In this document: positions 52,837 through 60,845 of the stretch, piece after piece
How positions within the stretch are numbered: the first letter of the stretch is position 1
Layout: each line of letters opens with the position of its first letter
Assembly: GCA_945873125.1 (NCBI GenBank)
Contig: CAMCBV010000003.1
Span: 40,867 to 104,866, forward strand
Direction of reading: 5' to 3'
DNA: 64,000 nt
Source of the DNA: Prosthecobacter debontii
GTDB lineage: Bacteria > Verrucomicrobiota > Verrucomicrobiia > Verrucomicrobiales > Akkermansiaceae
Translations under genes and position numbers: made by a program
The notes under the pieces: model-generated
The model's input: the letters and a program-made list of their open reading frames with translations, nothing else
The model's database searches: none
Told to the model about the DNA's origin: nothing

Positions 52837-54240
52837 ATGAAGTTACTCGTATCTGTATGTCTCAGCGCACTTCTGTTAGGCTTCTCGCATGCCGCCGAAA
52901 CCCCACCCAACGTCGTTGTCATTTTCATGGACGATATGGGCTATGGCGATATCGGTCCTTTTGGTGCAACCAAACAGAAAACTCCGAACCTCGATCGCAT
53001 GGCGAAAGAGGGGATGAAGCTGACATCTTTTTATGCGGCTCCTGCATGTTCCGTTTCCCGTGCCCAGCTTTTAACAGGTTGTTACGGGCCTCGTATTAAT
53101 GTGCCATGGGTCTACATGCCAGTTAGTCCAGAGGGATTGAATCCTAAGGAGATAACCATTGCGGACCATCTCAAAAAACTTGGCTACGCAACGATGTGCA
53201 TCGGCAAATGGCACGTCGGCGATCAGCCCGAATTTCTCCCCACGAAACAGGGCTTCGATCACTACTTTGGCATTCCTTATTCCAATGATATGCAGCGCAC
53301 TTCGACGGAATCCGGCCTTCGTGTCACTCCGTTGCTGCGCGATGACAAGGTCACCAAACTTCTGACCGATGAAGAACAATCCCGTATCGTTGAAAGCTAC
53401 ACCGATGAGGCGATTAACTTTATTTCTAACAATAAAGAAAAACCGTTTTTCCTCTACCTCCCTCACACCGCCATCCACACGCCTATCTATCCGGGAAAAG
53501 CGTTTCAGGGAAAATCTAACAACGGTCAGGTAGGTGATTGGATCGAAGAAGTCGATTGGAGTACCGGCCGTATTCTCGACACCTTGCGTGAGCTCAAGCT
53601 CGATAAAAACACCCTCGTTATTTTCACTAGCGATAACGGCCCGTGGTTGATCAAAGAAAAAGACAGCGGAAGTGCAGGTCCTCTGCGTGGCGGAAAAGGT
53701 AGCACGTGGGAAGGCGGTGTCCGCGTTCCAACTCTCGCCTGGTGGCCCGGAAAAATTCCCGCTGCTTCATCGGTCGATGCCGTTGCAGGAACGATCGACC
53801 TTCTACCCACGATCGTCACGATTGCCGGTGGAGCTGTCCCAGCGGAGCCTATCATCGATGGTCGTGATATCTCGCCCTTGCTATTAGGAAAATCAAAACA
53901 GTCTCCGCGTGAAGCTCACTATTATTTCAAGGGATACAATCTTGAGGCTGTTCGCCAAGGTCCGTGGAAACTCGCCTTAGCTCCTCAAATCGAAACCATG
54001 GGTCGGAGCTTTGATGATGATGCAAAAGGTTCAGAACCGCGTCTCTATCATCTCGACGGAGAAATTGGCGAGCGTACCAACGTGGCAGCACAGAACCCTG
54101 AGATAGTCGCAAAACTCACCGCACTCGCAGAAAAGATGAAAGCGGATATCGGCAAGGCCGATGGACCTGCGTCGCGTCCTGCGGGAAAAGTTAAAAATCC
54201 CCAGCCGCTTTATCCTTCAGAGGGTAAAAAGCCCAAATAA
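52837..54240 (+). CDS. Secreted sulfatase (arylsulfatase family)
   Basis: 467 residues with signal peptide (MKLLVSVCLSALLLGFSHA). The fold markers are VVVIFMDDMGYGDIG (metal-binding Asp pair), the active-site sequence CSVSRAQLLTG with Cys71 as the residue to be oxidised to formylglycine, GKWHVG, FLYLPHTAIHTP and VIFTSDNGPWL. The canonical core is C-x-P/A-S-R; here the third residue is Val, which is unusual and could affect recognition by the maturase. It closes the envelope operon 18 bases after the preceding gene. Substrate unknown. A sulfatase here may trim sulfated glycans or belong to the surface structure's biology. Confidence 0.92.
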   Translation: MKLLVSVCLSALLLGFSHAAETPPNVVVIFMDDMGYGDIGPFGATKQKTPNLDRMAKEGMKLTSFYAAPACSVSRAQLLTGCYGPRINVPWVYMPVSPEGLNPKEITIADHLKKLGYATMCIGKWHVGDQPEFLPTKQGFDHYFGIPYSNDMQRTSTESGLRVTPLLRDDKVTKLLTDEEQSRIVESYTDEAINFISNNKEKPFFLYLPHTAIHTPIYPGKAFQGKSNNGQVGDWIEEVDWSTGRILDTLRELKLDKNTLVIFTSDNGPWLIKEKDSGSAGPLRGGKGSTWEGGVRVPTLAWWPGKIPAASSVDAVAGTIDLLPTIVTIAGGAVPAEPIIDGRDISPLLLGKSKQSPREAHYYFKGYNLEAVRQGPWKLALAPQIETMGRSFDDDAKGSEPRLYHLDGEIGERTNVAAQNPEIVAKLTALAEKMKADIGKADGPASRPAGKVKNPQPLYPSEGKKPK

Positions 54241-54271
54241 TGTCGCAAAACGCGTTTTCACATCGAAAAAG

Positions 54272-54306
54272 TGGTCCCGTCAGGAATCGAACCTGAAACT
54301 ACGGCT
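54272..54306 (-). pseudogene. tRNA 3'-end fragment, probable attachment-site remnant
   Basis: Read on the minus strand the segment gives AGCCG (3' side of an anticodon stem), a short variable loop, a perfect 5-bp T stem with loop TTCGATT, and the acceptor 3' strand CGGGACC plus discriminator A. The bases that should precede it (anticodon loop, D arm, 5' acceptor GGTCCCG) are not there. Only the 3' half of a tRNA remains, which is what integrases leave at the distal end of an element. The 3' end points to lower coordinates, so an intact tRNA is expected at the far right end of the element. It resembles tRNA-Arg, but the anticodon is missing. Confidence 0.75.
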
Positions 54307-54393
54307 CGATGGGGTACATTTCTATGCAATACGGGAGCCGGTTATCTCTACGGATCAACGAATTTTCGATCATGTTGATCGTGCAGCATAGAA

Positions 54394-54480
54394 GGGAGCG
54401 CGGGCGTCTCGTCCGCCTGCTTGGACGCTCTAGGGTGAGACGTCCCACCTCTTTGAGGCGGGCAAGATATCCGCGCTCCC
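54394..54480. repeat. Short element with 10-bp terminal inverted repeats
   Basis: GGGAGCGCGG at 54394-54403 pairs exactly with CCGCGCTCCC at 54471-54480; the inside also pairs partly (CGTCCGCC with GGCGGGC). It resembles the small GGGAGCGCGGGC-type repeats scattered in many bacterial genomes. Confidence 0.6.
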
Positions 54481-54664
54481 CCTTGTCCAATCATCGAAAT
54501 CGGCCTTAATCACGTGCCATTCAGGACAGACAATCTGAAATGATCTGTAAAGACGGGCGAACCTTCTTTGATCCTCAAGAAGTTAGCGCTGCTTTGTCGC
54601 GGAGATTCCGAATTTCTGATCTAGCGTGGTTAATCCACCGATCTGTTGATACTTCGCAGACGCA

Positions 54665-55555
54665 TTACTTTTTACCACTTAACTGTTTCGCAAGTCGGCC
54701 TATCTCAGGACGCTTGGCGGCTTCGGTGGGCGACCATGCAATCACGTATTCATCGGTGTAGTCCTCTAGGTCAGCTAACTTAACTTCAGTGAAGCCAACA
54801 GGGAATTGCTTTTCAAGATCCTTGGGGAGAAATCCCGAAATCTGGAATCCACTCATCGCATCAATTACCTGAGTCCATGAGCTACACTCCAACATCACGT
54901 CCAGCACAATAGAGATACCGGAAGTTTTCTCATCTAGGAAACGAGTAAATGCCCCGTCGCCCTCTGGTAGCACCAATGGCATATCCGCAAGCTCTTCCCA
55001 TTTGAGTTTAAGCCCAGCCTTCTTGTGATCCGCAGGGAGTAACAGGCACATTGGAATAGGTTTCATACTCACGCTAGAGAGGCCATGGGGACAGCTGTCT
55101 TTCTTAAGTATACCGAAGTCGATACGCTTCGCTAAAAGTTCACCCCGTACCTCGGTAGATGCAAGATTGCGAAAAATCCATCGAATATCCGCATCCTTCT
55201 TCTTTGCTGCCCACGGTATGAGGTAGCTCCGTATCATTCTTTCGCCGGCTCCAAAAACCACTTCTCTTCGACCTCCCGCAGTATTCTCTTTTAGAGAATT
55301 CAGATTCGTCATGAATGTTTCGACTTCTCGCGAAATTCCAATCGCCGCAGTCGTGGGTCTATTCGGTGTCACTGAACGATCTAACAATTCCATTCCGAAC
55401 CAATCTTCAAGCTCTGCTACCTGCCTACTGAATTGGCTCTGCTTGTTCGTATTGCCCCCAGAAGCTTGAACTATGCTACCTTGGGAAACGATCTGCGAGA
55501 GAGTCTCTAAGCGATCCAATGACAGGCCTTTAAGTTTGAGTTTTGTTCTAGACAT
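54665..55555 (-). CDS. LysR-type transcriptional regulator
   Basis: 296 residues. The N-terminal winged helix-turn-helix covers about 12-70 (LDRLETLSQIVSQGSIVQASGG and SQFSRQVAELEDWFGMELLDRS), with the family's ordered helices. The effector domain follows from about 95 (REVVFGAGERMIRSYL; KRIDFGILKKDSCPHG; MPLVLPEGDGAFTRFLDE). It is transcribed away from hsdR across a gap of about 150 bases, the usual position for a LysR protein that controls the divergent operon, here a restriction-modification system. Such control is uncommon for type I systems. The start codon is overlapped by a perfect small inverted repeat. Confidence 0.88.
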   Translation of the reverse strand: MSRTKLKLKGLSLDRLETLSQIVSQGSIVQASGGNTNKQSQFSRQVAELEDWFGMELLDRSVTPNRPTTAAIGISREVETFMTNLNSLKENTAGGRREVVFGAGERMIRSYLIPWAAKKKDADIRWIFRNLASTEVRGELLAKRIDFGILKKDSCPHGLSSVSMKPIPMCLLLPADHKKAGLKLKWEELADMPLVLPEGDGAFTRFLDEKTSGISIVLDVMLECSSWTQVIDAMSGFQISGFLPKDLEKQFPVGFTEVKLADLEDYTDEYVIAWSPTEAAKRPEIGRLAKQLSGKK

Positions 55556-55569
55556 GACTTTTCAGTCAT
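55554..55569. promoter_or_regulatory. Inverted repeat over the LysR start codon, possible operator
   Basis: ATGACT-TTTC-AGTCAT is a perfect 6-bp inverted repeat with a 4-base spacer, at the 5' end of the LysR gene. It could be an autoregulatory site; the LysR consensus T-N11-A is loosely met. Confidence 0.35.
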
Positions 55570-55663
55570 ATTGCATGTATACGGATAGTTTGCAAGAAAG
55601 ATAAAACGGATGCAGTCTGCTCTCAGTGATCGCAACGCAGTTAAACACAAATCCAATAAGCGA

Positions 55664-55692
55664 TTGCCTACACCTCTCAAGATCGTTAGGAA
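55664..55692 (+). promoter_or_regulatory. Candidate promoter of the hsdRMS operon
   Basis: TTGCCT at 55664-55669, a 17-base spacer and TAGGAA at 55687-55692, 14 bases before the ATG at 55707. It would give a very short leader, and it lies between the LysR-side inverted repeat and hsdR, where a LysR protein could act. Confidence 0.33.
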
Positions 55693-55706
55693 CTATTACG
55701 TATCTA

Positions 55707-57971
55707 ATGCTAAATCCTTCAGAAGCCGACGCCCGCATCAATATCGACCAACTTCTCCGTGAAGCTGGTTGGGATCCTGCGGACAAGCAGCAGGTGAGAA
55801 CGGAAGTCCCCGTCTCACTGGTGCCTGTGCCTTTAAATTTTGGCGAAGTCGCGGATGCTGCTGAAATTAATGCTGATATTCTTAAATCCGGACCGAAAAG
55901 AGCAGACTACGTTTTACACTCATCCGATGGAAGACCCCTCGCGGTCATCGAGGCTAAGAAAAATGCAATCGATCCCTATCGGGCAAAAAACCAAGCGTTA
56001 CCCTATGCACGTTCAATAGATGCACCCTTTATTTTCCTCTCCAATGGTGATGCCATCTACTTCTGGGATTATCATAATGGCGATGCCCGCCCAGTAGCTT
56101 CTTTTTATTCACAGCGGGATCTTGAGCGCCTTATAAGCCAGCGCAAAAACAGTAAGGATCTCTCTCTCATCCCAATCGAAGAGGAATACATCCGTGCTGG
56201 GGAAGTTCGCTTCCTTCGTCCGTATCAGACCGATTGTATGAGCGCCCTAGATTCCGCGTTCTTACTTGGAAAGCGTCGTTTCTTGATTGAGCTACCCACT
56301 GGCACAGGAAAAACGGATCTCACCGTTCTTTATATCAAGCGACTCTTAGAGGCAGGTCACGCCGAGCGCATACTCATTCTTGTGGATCGTGAATCGCTTG
56401 CCAAACAAGCTCTTGAAACCATTCAGGACCTCCTTCCGGGATACTCCAGCTATTGGCTGAAAGCCGGCACCGCGCCCCAGCACAAGCAAATCACCGTCTG
56501 CTTGCTCCAGACCATGATGAGTCGCTTCCGCTCCTTCTCCAGTGGCTACTTCGATCTGGTGGCTACTGATGAAGCCCACCGCTCCATCTACGGGGCTTGG
56601 CGAGCATCCCTGGATCATTTCGATGCATTTCATATTGGCCTCACCGCCACTCCCGCCCAATACATAGAACGGAACACTTATCAGTTTTATCAATGCGAAA
56701 ACGATCAGCCAGATTTCTCCTATCCGATTGAGGAGGCATTCAAAAATAAGTATCTCGTTCCCTACAAGTTCGCAGAAGGTATTACCGAGCTTCTATCCGA
56801 TCCTTTCGAGGAAAACGGGGAGGAATACAATCCGTCCGAATTTGAGCGCCGTTGGACAAATCCAGCGACTAACGAACTCATGATGAAAGAGTTCGATCGC
56901 CTATCTCACGAAAATTTCAAAGAACTCGCCCCTGGTCTGACTGACAAGGACTCCCCTGGAAAATCCATTGTCTTCGCGATAACAAAGAACCACGCAACTC
57001 GCCTCGCGAAAATTCTTAATGACCTCCACCCCGAGGCAAAGGGCAACTACGCCGAGGTAATCACCTCTGATGTAGCGGACGCTCAAGGTCTCATCCGCAA
57101 GTTCAAACGCGATCCATATCCACGTGTCGCAGTCTCCGTTGGTATGTTAGATACCGGCTTTGACTGTCGCGAGGTCCTTCACCTTGTGATGTGTCGGCGT
57201 GTCCGCTCTCCCATTCTCTATCAACAGATGCGTGGTCGCGGCACTCGCACCGCACCGCATATCAAGAAGAAGGGATTCGTCATATACGATTTCTTTAAAA
57301 ATCACGATTACTTCGGCGACACCGATGACCATCCGTTCACAGGCACAGGTATGGGCAGTGGCTCTGGAGGGGATGGCCCCGGCTCTGGCGGCAGCCCATT
57401 GATCGAACTCGACCGCGACGACCGCTGGCGGGAGCGTGTCACTTACGTCGAAGTTGGTCCCGAGGACGTGCGTATCGACAAGAACGAATATCGTTCGCGC
57501 TGGGAAGAGACCATCTCAGCCGCCCAAACCAGCGATCCTATCATTGCAAAAATTAAATCAGGTGAAGACCTCACCGATGAGGAACAGGATGAACTTTCCC
57601 GACGCCTCAACGAAAACGAGAATTACTTCAACGAAGAAAATCTGCGTAACGCCTACAAGACGCCAATTGGCACGATCATTGACTTCATTCGTGCCGCTCT
57701 CGGCATGGTCAAAGTGAAATCCCGTGAGGAACAGGTTGATGAAAATTTCCGTGCATGGCTTGTCTCCCATCAGTTCACACAGGAGCAGGCGAGCTTCCTT
57801 TCTCTCCTGAAAAACCGCGGTATCGCAAACGGTCATATCGAACTCTCAGAACTTTTTGAACCTCCCCTAATTCACTCGAATGCTCCAGAGAAAGTCCAGC
57901 AGCTCTTCGGTCCCGATATCAAAGAGATCGTCGCTGAAATGAACTCTTCCGTATTTGAAGCAACCGCCTAG
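55707..57971 (+). CDS. hsdR: Type I restriction endonuclease subunit R
   Basis: 754 residues from ATG 55707; the open frame begins 27 codons earlier at a GTG, but those residues are unlike the family. The N-terminal nuclease domain has LAVIEAKKNAIDPYRAKNQA, the E-x-K part of a PD-(D/E)xK site. SF2 helicase motifs follow: ELPTGTGKTDL (Walker A), ATDEAHRSIYG (DEAH), GLTATP (motif III), SVGMLDTGFD and MRGRGTRTAP (motif VI). A Gly/Ser-rich linker (GTGMGSGSGGDGPGSGG) separates the motor from an EcoEI-like C-terminal domain. It translocates DNA and cuts it at unmethylated targets. hsdM follows 28 bases downstream. Confidence 0.93.
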   Translation: MLNPSEADARINIDQLLREAGWDPADKQQVRTEVPVSLVPVPLNFGEVADAAEINADILKSGPKRADYVLHSSDGRPLAVIEAKKNAIDPYRAKNQALPYARSIDAPFIFLSNGDAIYFWDYHNGDARPVASFYSQRDLERLISQRKNSKDLSLIPIEEEYIRAGEVRFLRPYQTDCMSALDSAFLLGKRRFLIELPTGTGKTDLTVLYIKRLLEAGHAERILILVDRESLAKQALETIQDLLPGYSSYWLKAGTAPQHKQITVCLLQTMMSRFRSFSSGYFDLVATDEAHRSIYGAWRASLDHFDAFHIGLTATPAQYIERNTYQFYQCENDQPDFSYPIEEAFKNKYLVPYKFAEGITELLSDPFEENGEEYNPSEFERRWTNPATNELMMKEFDRLSHENFKELAPGLTDKDSPGKSIVFAITKNHATRLAKILNDLHPEAKGNYAEVITSDVADAQGLIRKFKRDPYPRVAVSVGMLDTGFDCREVLHLVMCRRVRSPILYQQMRGRGTRTAPHIKKKGFVIYDFFKNHDYFGDTDDHPFTGTGMGSGSGGDGPGSGGSPLIELDRDDRWRERVTYVEVGPEDVRIDKNEYRSRWEETISAAQTSDPIIAKIKSGEDLTDEEQDELSRRLNENENYFNEENLRNAYKTPIGTIIDFIRAALGMVKVKSREEQVDENFRAWLVSHQFTQEQASFLSLLKNRGIANGHIELSELFEPPLIHSNAPEKVQQLFGPDIKEIVAEMNSSVFEATA

Positions 57972-57999
57972 ACTCTTTTCCCTGTCACTTTAATTATCT

Positions 58000-59658
58000 A
58001 TGAATTCCGATATCCGCCAAAAGCTCGACAAGATCACTGACACCATGTGGTCAGGCGGCTTAGCAAATCCCATCACCTATGTTGAGCAGCTCTCGTATCT
58101 GCTTTACCTTAAGCTACTCGACGAAGCCGAAAATCAGCATACTCAAGCGGAGCTGTTAGGAATCACGCTTGACCGCCCAACACTCTTCCCTGCTCAGGCG
58201 AAGCGTTACCGCTGGTCCGAGTGGCGTTTTAAGTCAGGCAACGACCTGCTCGATTTCGTAGCAGATGAGGTTTTTCCCTACATGTCTTCTCTTGTTCGAG
58301 AAGCTCCCAGCGTAGCGACCTTCTTCGCAGACGCTCGCTTCCAGTTCGAGGATGCCAATGTCTTTAAAGAAGTCGTGGATATCCTAGACACATTCCAGTT
58401 CGCAAAAATGGGACCGGATGTGAAAGGTGATATTTTCGAATACCAGCTACTCAAACTTCAGAATCAAGCGAAGTCCGATCTCGGTCAGTTCCGCACCCCG
58501 CGCCAGCTCCGCCAGTTCATGGTTCAGCTCGTCGATCCAGATATCGGTGATACGATCTACGATCCAGCCTGCGGTACCGCCGGATTCCTAGTCGAGGCAC
58601 TCGACCACATCCTCGCAAAATATTCCTCGGAAACCCGTCTCATTCCCATCTATGGCGAAGGCTGGGAGGAAGAGAAGGGGTACAAATCCGTCAAGGAAGC
58701 GAAGCAAAAAATGCCAAACCTTCAGACTTACCCACGTGGAGTTGGTGATCGTCTTGCAAAGGACGATTGGAAGAAGCTCGAATCCGCTATCTATGGGCAC
58801 GACGTATCAGGCCAAATGGTCCGCGTCGCCTTGATGAACCTCGTCCTCCACGGGGTCCCCAAATCCCACATCCGCCGCGCAAATTCTCTCTCAGAAACCG
58901 GTGGCCTCACCGAGGATGACAGGAACCGCCGCTACAAGGTTATCATCGCTAACCCGCCCTTCGCTGGACTACTCCCTAAAGATTCCATCCGCTCGGATCT
59001 CCCGACGAACTCCAAGAAAAGCGAACTTCTGTTCCTCGCTATAATGATGGACGCCCTCGCCCCCGGCGGGCGCTGTGCTGTTGTCGTCCCCGAGGGTCTG
59101 CTTTTCGGCTCCACTGAGGCGCACGTAGATCTGAGGAAAAAGCTCGTCACTGAGTTTCATCTTCAAGCCGTCATCTCGCTCCCTGCCGGAGTGTTTAAAC
59201 CCTATGCCGGCGTCAAAACCTCCGTCTTGGTCTTTTCCAAGCCTAACAATCAGGAGGATCTAAACAAAAGTCCGCGTCACATCTGGTTCTACGAAATTAA
59301 AAATGACGGCTATGACCCCGATAAGGTCGCCGGTGGCGGACGTGTCCCAACACCCAACGAGAACGACATCCCCGCCCTAATCGAGGCATGGACTGCTTAC
59401 AAAATCTCAGACTTTCAGAAGCCGCCCGGAGCAGAGGCTAAATCTCGACTTAAAGTTGATGAGGATGTTCCTGACTGCTGGTGGGCAAGCATCGATAAGA
59501 TTGTAGAGTCTGATTTCAACCTATCAGCGGGAGCTTATAAACCTTACTCATCTTCTATCAAAATCACGGCCGACCCAAAAACTCTGATCCATGACACTCT
59601 CGAACTTGAACGTGGCGTAGCTGCCCATTTAGAAAAATTACTCAAAATCCTAGAATGA
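58000..59658 (+). CDS. hsdM: Type I DNA methyltransferase subunit M (N6-adenine)
   Basis: 552 residues. The helical N-terminal domain starts DIRQKLDKITDTMWSGG and continues NPITYVEQLSYLLYLKLLDE. The methyltransferase part has DLGQFRTPRQLRQFMV, the SAM-binding tract TIYDPACGTAGFLVEAL (motif I) and the catalytic IIANPPFAG (NPPF, motif IV), then GRCAVVVPEGLLFGST. All key residues for N6-adenine methylation are present. Its stop overlaps the start of hsdS (ATGA). It should methylate the target recognised by HsdS and protect host DNA. Confidence 0.95.
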   Translation: MNSDIRQKLDKITDTMWSGGLANPITYVEQLSYLLYLKLLDEAENQHTQAELLGITLDRPTLFPAQAKRYRWSEWRFKSGNDLLDFVADEVFPYMSSLVREAPSVATFFADARFQFEDANVFKEVVDILDTFQFAKMGPDVKGDIFEYQLLKLQNQAKSDLGQFRTPRQLRQFMVQLVDPDIGDTIYDPACGTAGFLVEALDHILAKYSSETRLIPIYGEGWEEEKGYKSVKEAKQKMPNLQTYPRGVGDRLAKDDWKKLESAIYGHDVSGQMVRVALMNLVLHGVPKSHIRRANSLSETGGLTEDDRNRRYKVIIANPPFAGLLPKDSIRSDLPTNSKKSELLFLAIMMDALAPGGRCAVVVPEGLLFGSTEAHVDLRKKLVTEFHLQAVISLPAGVFKPYAGVKTSVLVFSKPNNQEDLNKSPRHIWFYEIKNDGYDPDKVAGGGRVPTPNENDIPALIEAWTAYKISDFQKPPGAEAKSRLKVDEDVPDCWWASIDKIVESDFNLSAGAYKPYSSSIKITADPKTLIHDTLELERGVAAHLEKLLKILE

Positions 59659-60845
59659 GCTGGGCAATCCAATCAACTCTGCAAGAGGCAGCCATAATTA
59701 CAATGGGACAATCCCCCCCTTCGGAATTCTATAATGAATCGCAACAAGGACTGCCATTTTTCCAAGGAATGGCGGACTTTGGGCCACGATTTCCGACATC
59801 TCGGAAGTGGTGCACAAAGCCGGTGCGAACCGCCGAACGGGGAGATATCTTGATGTCCGTCAGAGCACCTGTCGGACCGGTAAATATTACTCAAGAACCC
59901 TGCTGTATAGGTCGAGGAGTTTGTTCAATCAGAGGAAATAAATACACACGGACAGATTTTTTATTCTACTTCTTAATGACCCAAAAGTCAGAGTTGGATC
60001 GGCGTTCTACAGGAAGCACATTTAAAGCGATTTCAACACCAAATCTAAAGAGTCTAAGCATCCCGCTGCCGCCGCTGCCCGAGCAAGACCGCATTGTCGA
60101 GATTCTGGATCAAGCTGACGCCCTCCGGCAACAACGTCGTAATGCCGACGACCTCTCCCAACGGCTCCTTCCCGCGCTATTCAATGAGATATTCGGGGAT
60201 GGTCAGACAAACTCGAAAGGCTGGCCTTTGGAAAATCTTCAGAAACTTGGCAGAGTTGTCACTGGTTCAACTCCACCATCGAAGAAAGAAGGTATGTTTG
60301 ACGGGCCTATCCCATTCGTAACTCCGTCGGATTTGAAGGAGACATGGGTAAATCATCATCGGAGTGTTACAGAACAGGGAGCAACCCAGTCACGAACAGT
60401 CAGATCCGGATCTACCTTTGTGTGCTGTATCGGCGCGACGATTGGAAAAATGGGGAAGGCCGCCCATGAATCGGCTTTCAACCAGCAAATCAACGCCATC
60501 GAATGGTTTGATAGCTCTTACGACTCATACGGCTTGGAAGCGTTGAAACAAATCAAAAGCCAGATTATCGCGGGTGCTTCTTCGACAACACTACCGATCA
60601 TGAATAAGTCCACGTTTCAGGCACTTCAGATTCCGTGTCCTCCAAAAGATCTCAGGCTAAAGTTCGCTAAAATGGTCGCTGAAATTGAAGCAATTTACAT
60701 AAATCAAGCTGCCTCTCATTCCACCCTCGAAACCCTCTTCCAAACGCTCCTCCACCGCGCCTTCGACGGCAGTCTGACCGCCAAATGGCGTGAGGGCGAA
60801 GGTAAGGAGCTACTCCAAGAAATGGAGCGTCAATCTAAATCATGA
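59655..60845 (+). CDS. hsdS: Type I restriction-modification specificity subunit S
   Basis: 396 residues with two target-recognition domains and two conserved helical spacers. TRD1 (about 1-135) ends STPNLKSLSIPLPPLPEQDRIVEILDQADALRQQR, the classic first spacer. TRD2 (about 170-340) begins WPLENLQKLGRVVTGSTPPS and ends PIMNKSTFQALQIPCPP, followed by the second helix (ASHSTLETLFQTLLHRAFDGSLTAKW). Both halves are intact, so a bipartite target is expected, but its sequence cannot be derived. The gene overlaps hsdM upstream and the AAA ATPase gene downstream by 4 bases each. Confidence 0.93.
   Translation: MSWAIQSTLQEAAIITMGQSPPSEFYNESQQGLPFFQGMADFGPRFPTSRKWCTKPVRTAERGDILMSVRAPVGPVNITQEPCCIGRGVCSIRGNKYTRTDFLFYFLMTQKSELDRRSTGSTFKAISTPNLKSLSIPLPPLPEQDRIVEILDQADALRQQRRNADDLSQRLLPALFNEIFGDGQTNSKGWPLENLQKLGRVVTGSTPPSKKEGMFDGPIPFVTPSDLKETWVNHHRSVTEQGATQSRTVRSGSTFVCCIGATIGKMGKAAHESAFNQQINAIEWFDSSYDSYGLEALKQIKSQIIAGASSTTLPIMNKSTFQALQIPCPPKDLRLKFAKMVAEIEAIYINQAASHSTLETLFQTLLHRAFDGSLTAKWREGEGKELLQEMERQSKS

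Larger units (their letters stand above)
54241..54664. other. Junction region between the operon and the probable island
   Basis: 424 bases without a convincing gene. It holds the tRNA 3'-end fragment (54272-54306), a GATCAAC...GTTGATC hairpin around 54355-54385, a terminal-inverted-repeat element (54394-54480), and about 180 bases after it that show nothing I can name. Confidence 0.6.

Noticed and set aside
54241-54380. A complete tRNA gene on the minus strand
   Set aside because: The 3' half fits well, but GGCTCCCG upstream does not pair with CGGGACC without a bulge, the total is too short and there is no D arm or anticodon arm.
54540-54761. A 73-aa gene on the plus strand
   Set aside because: Its second half overlaps the 3' end of the LysR gene and the product has no recognisable features.
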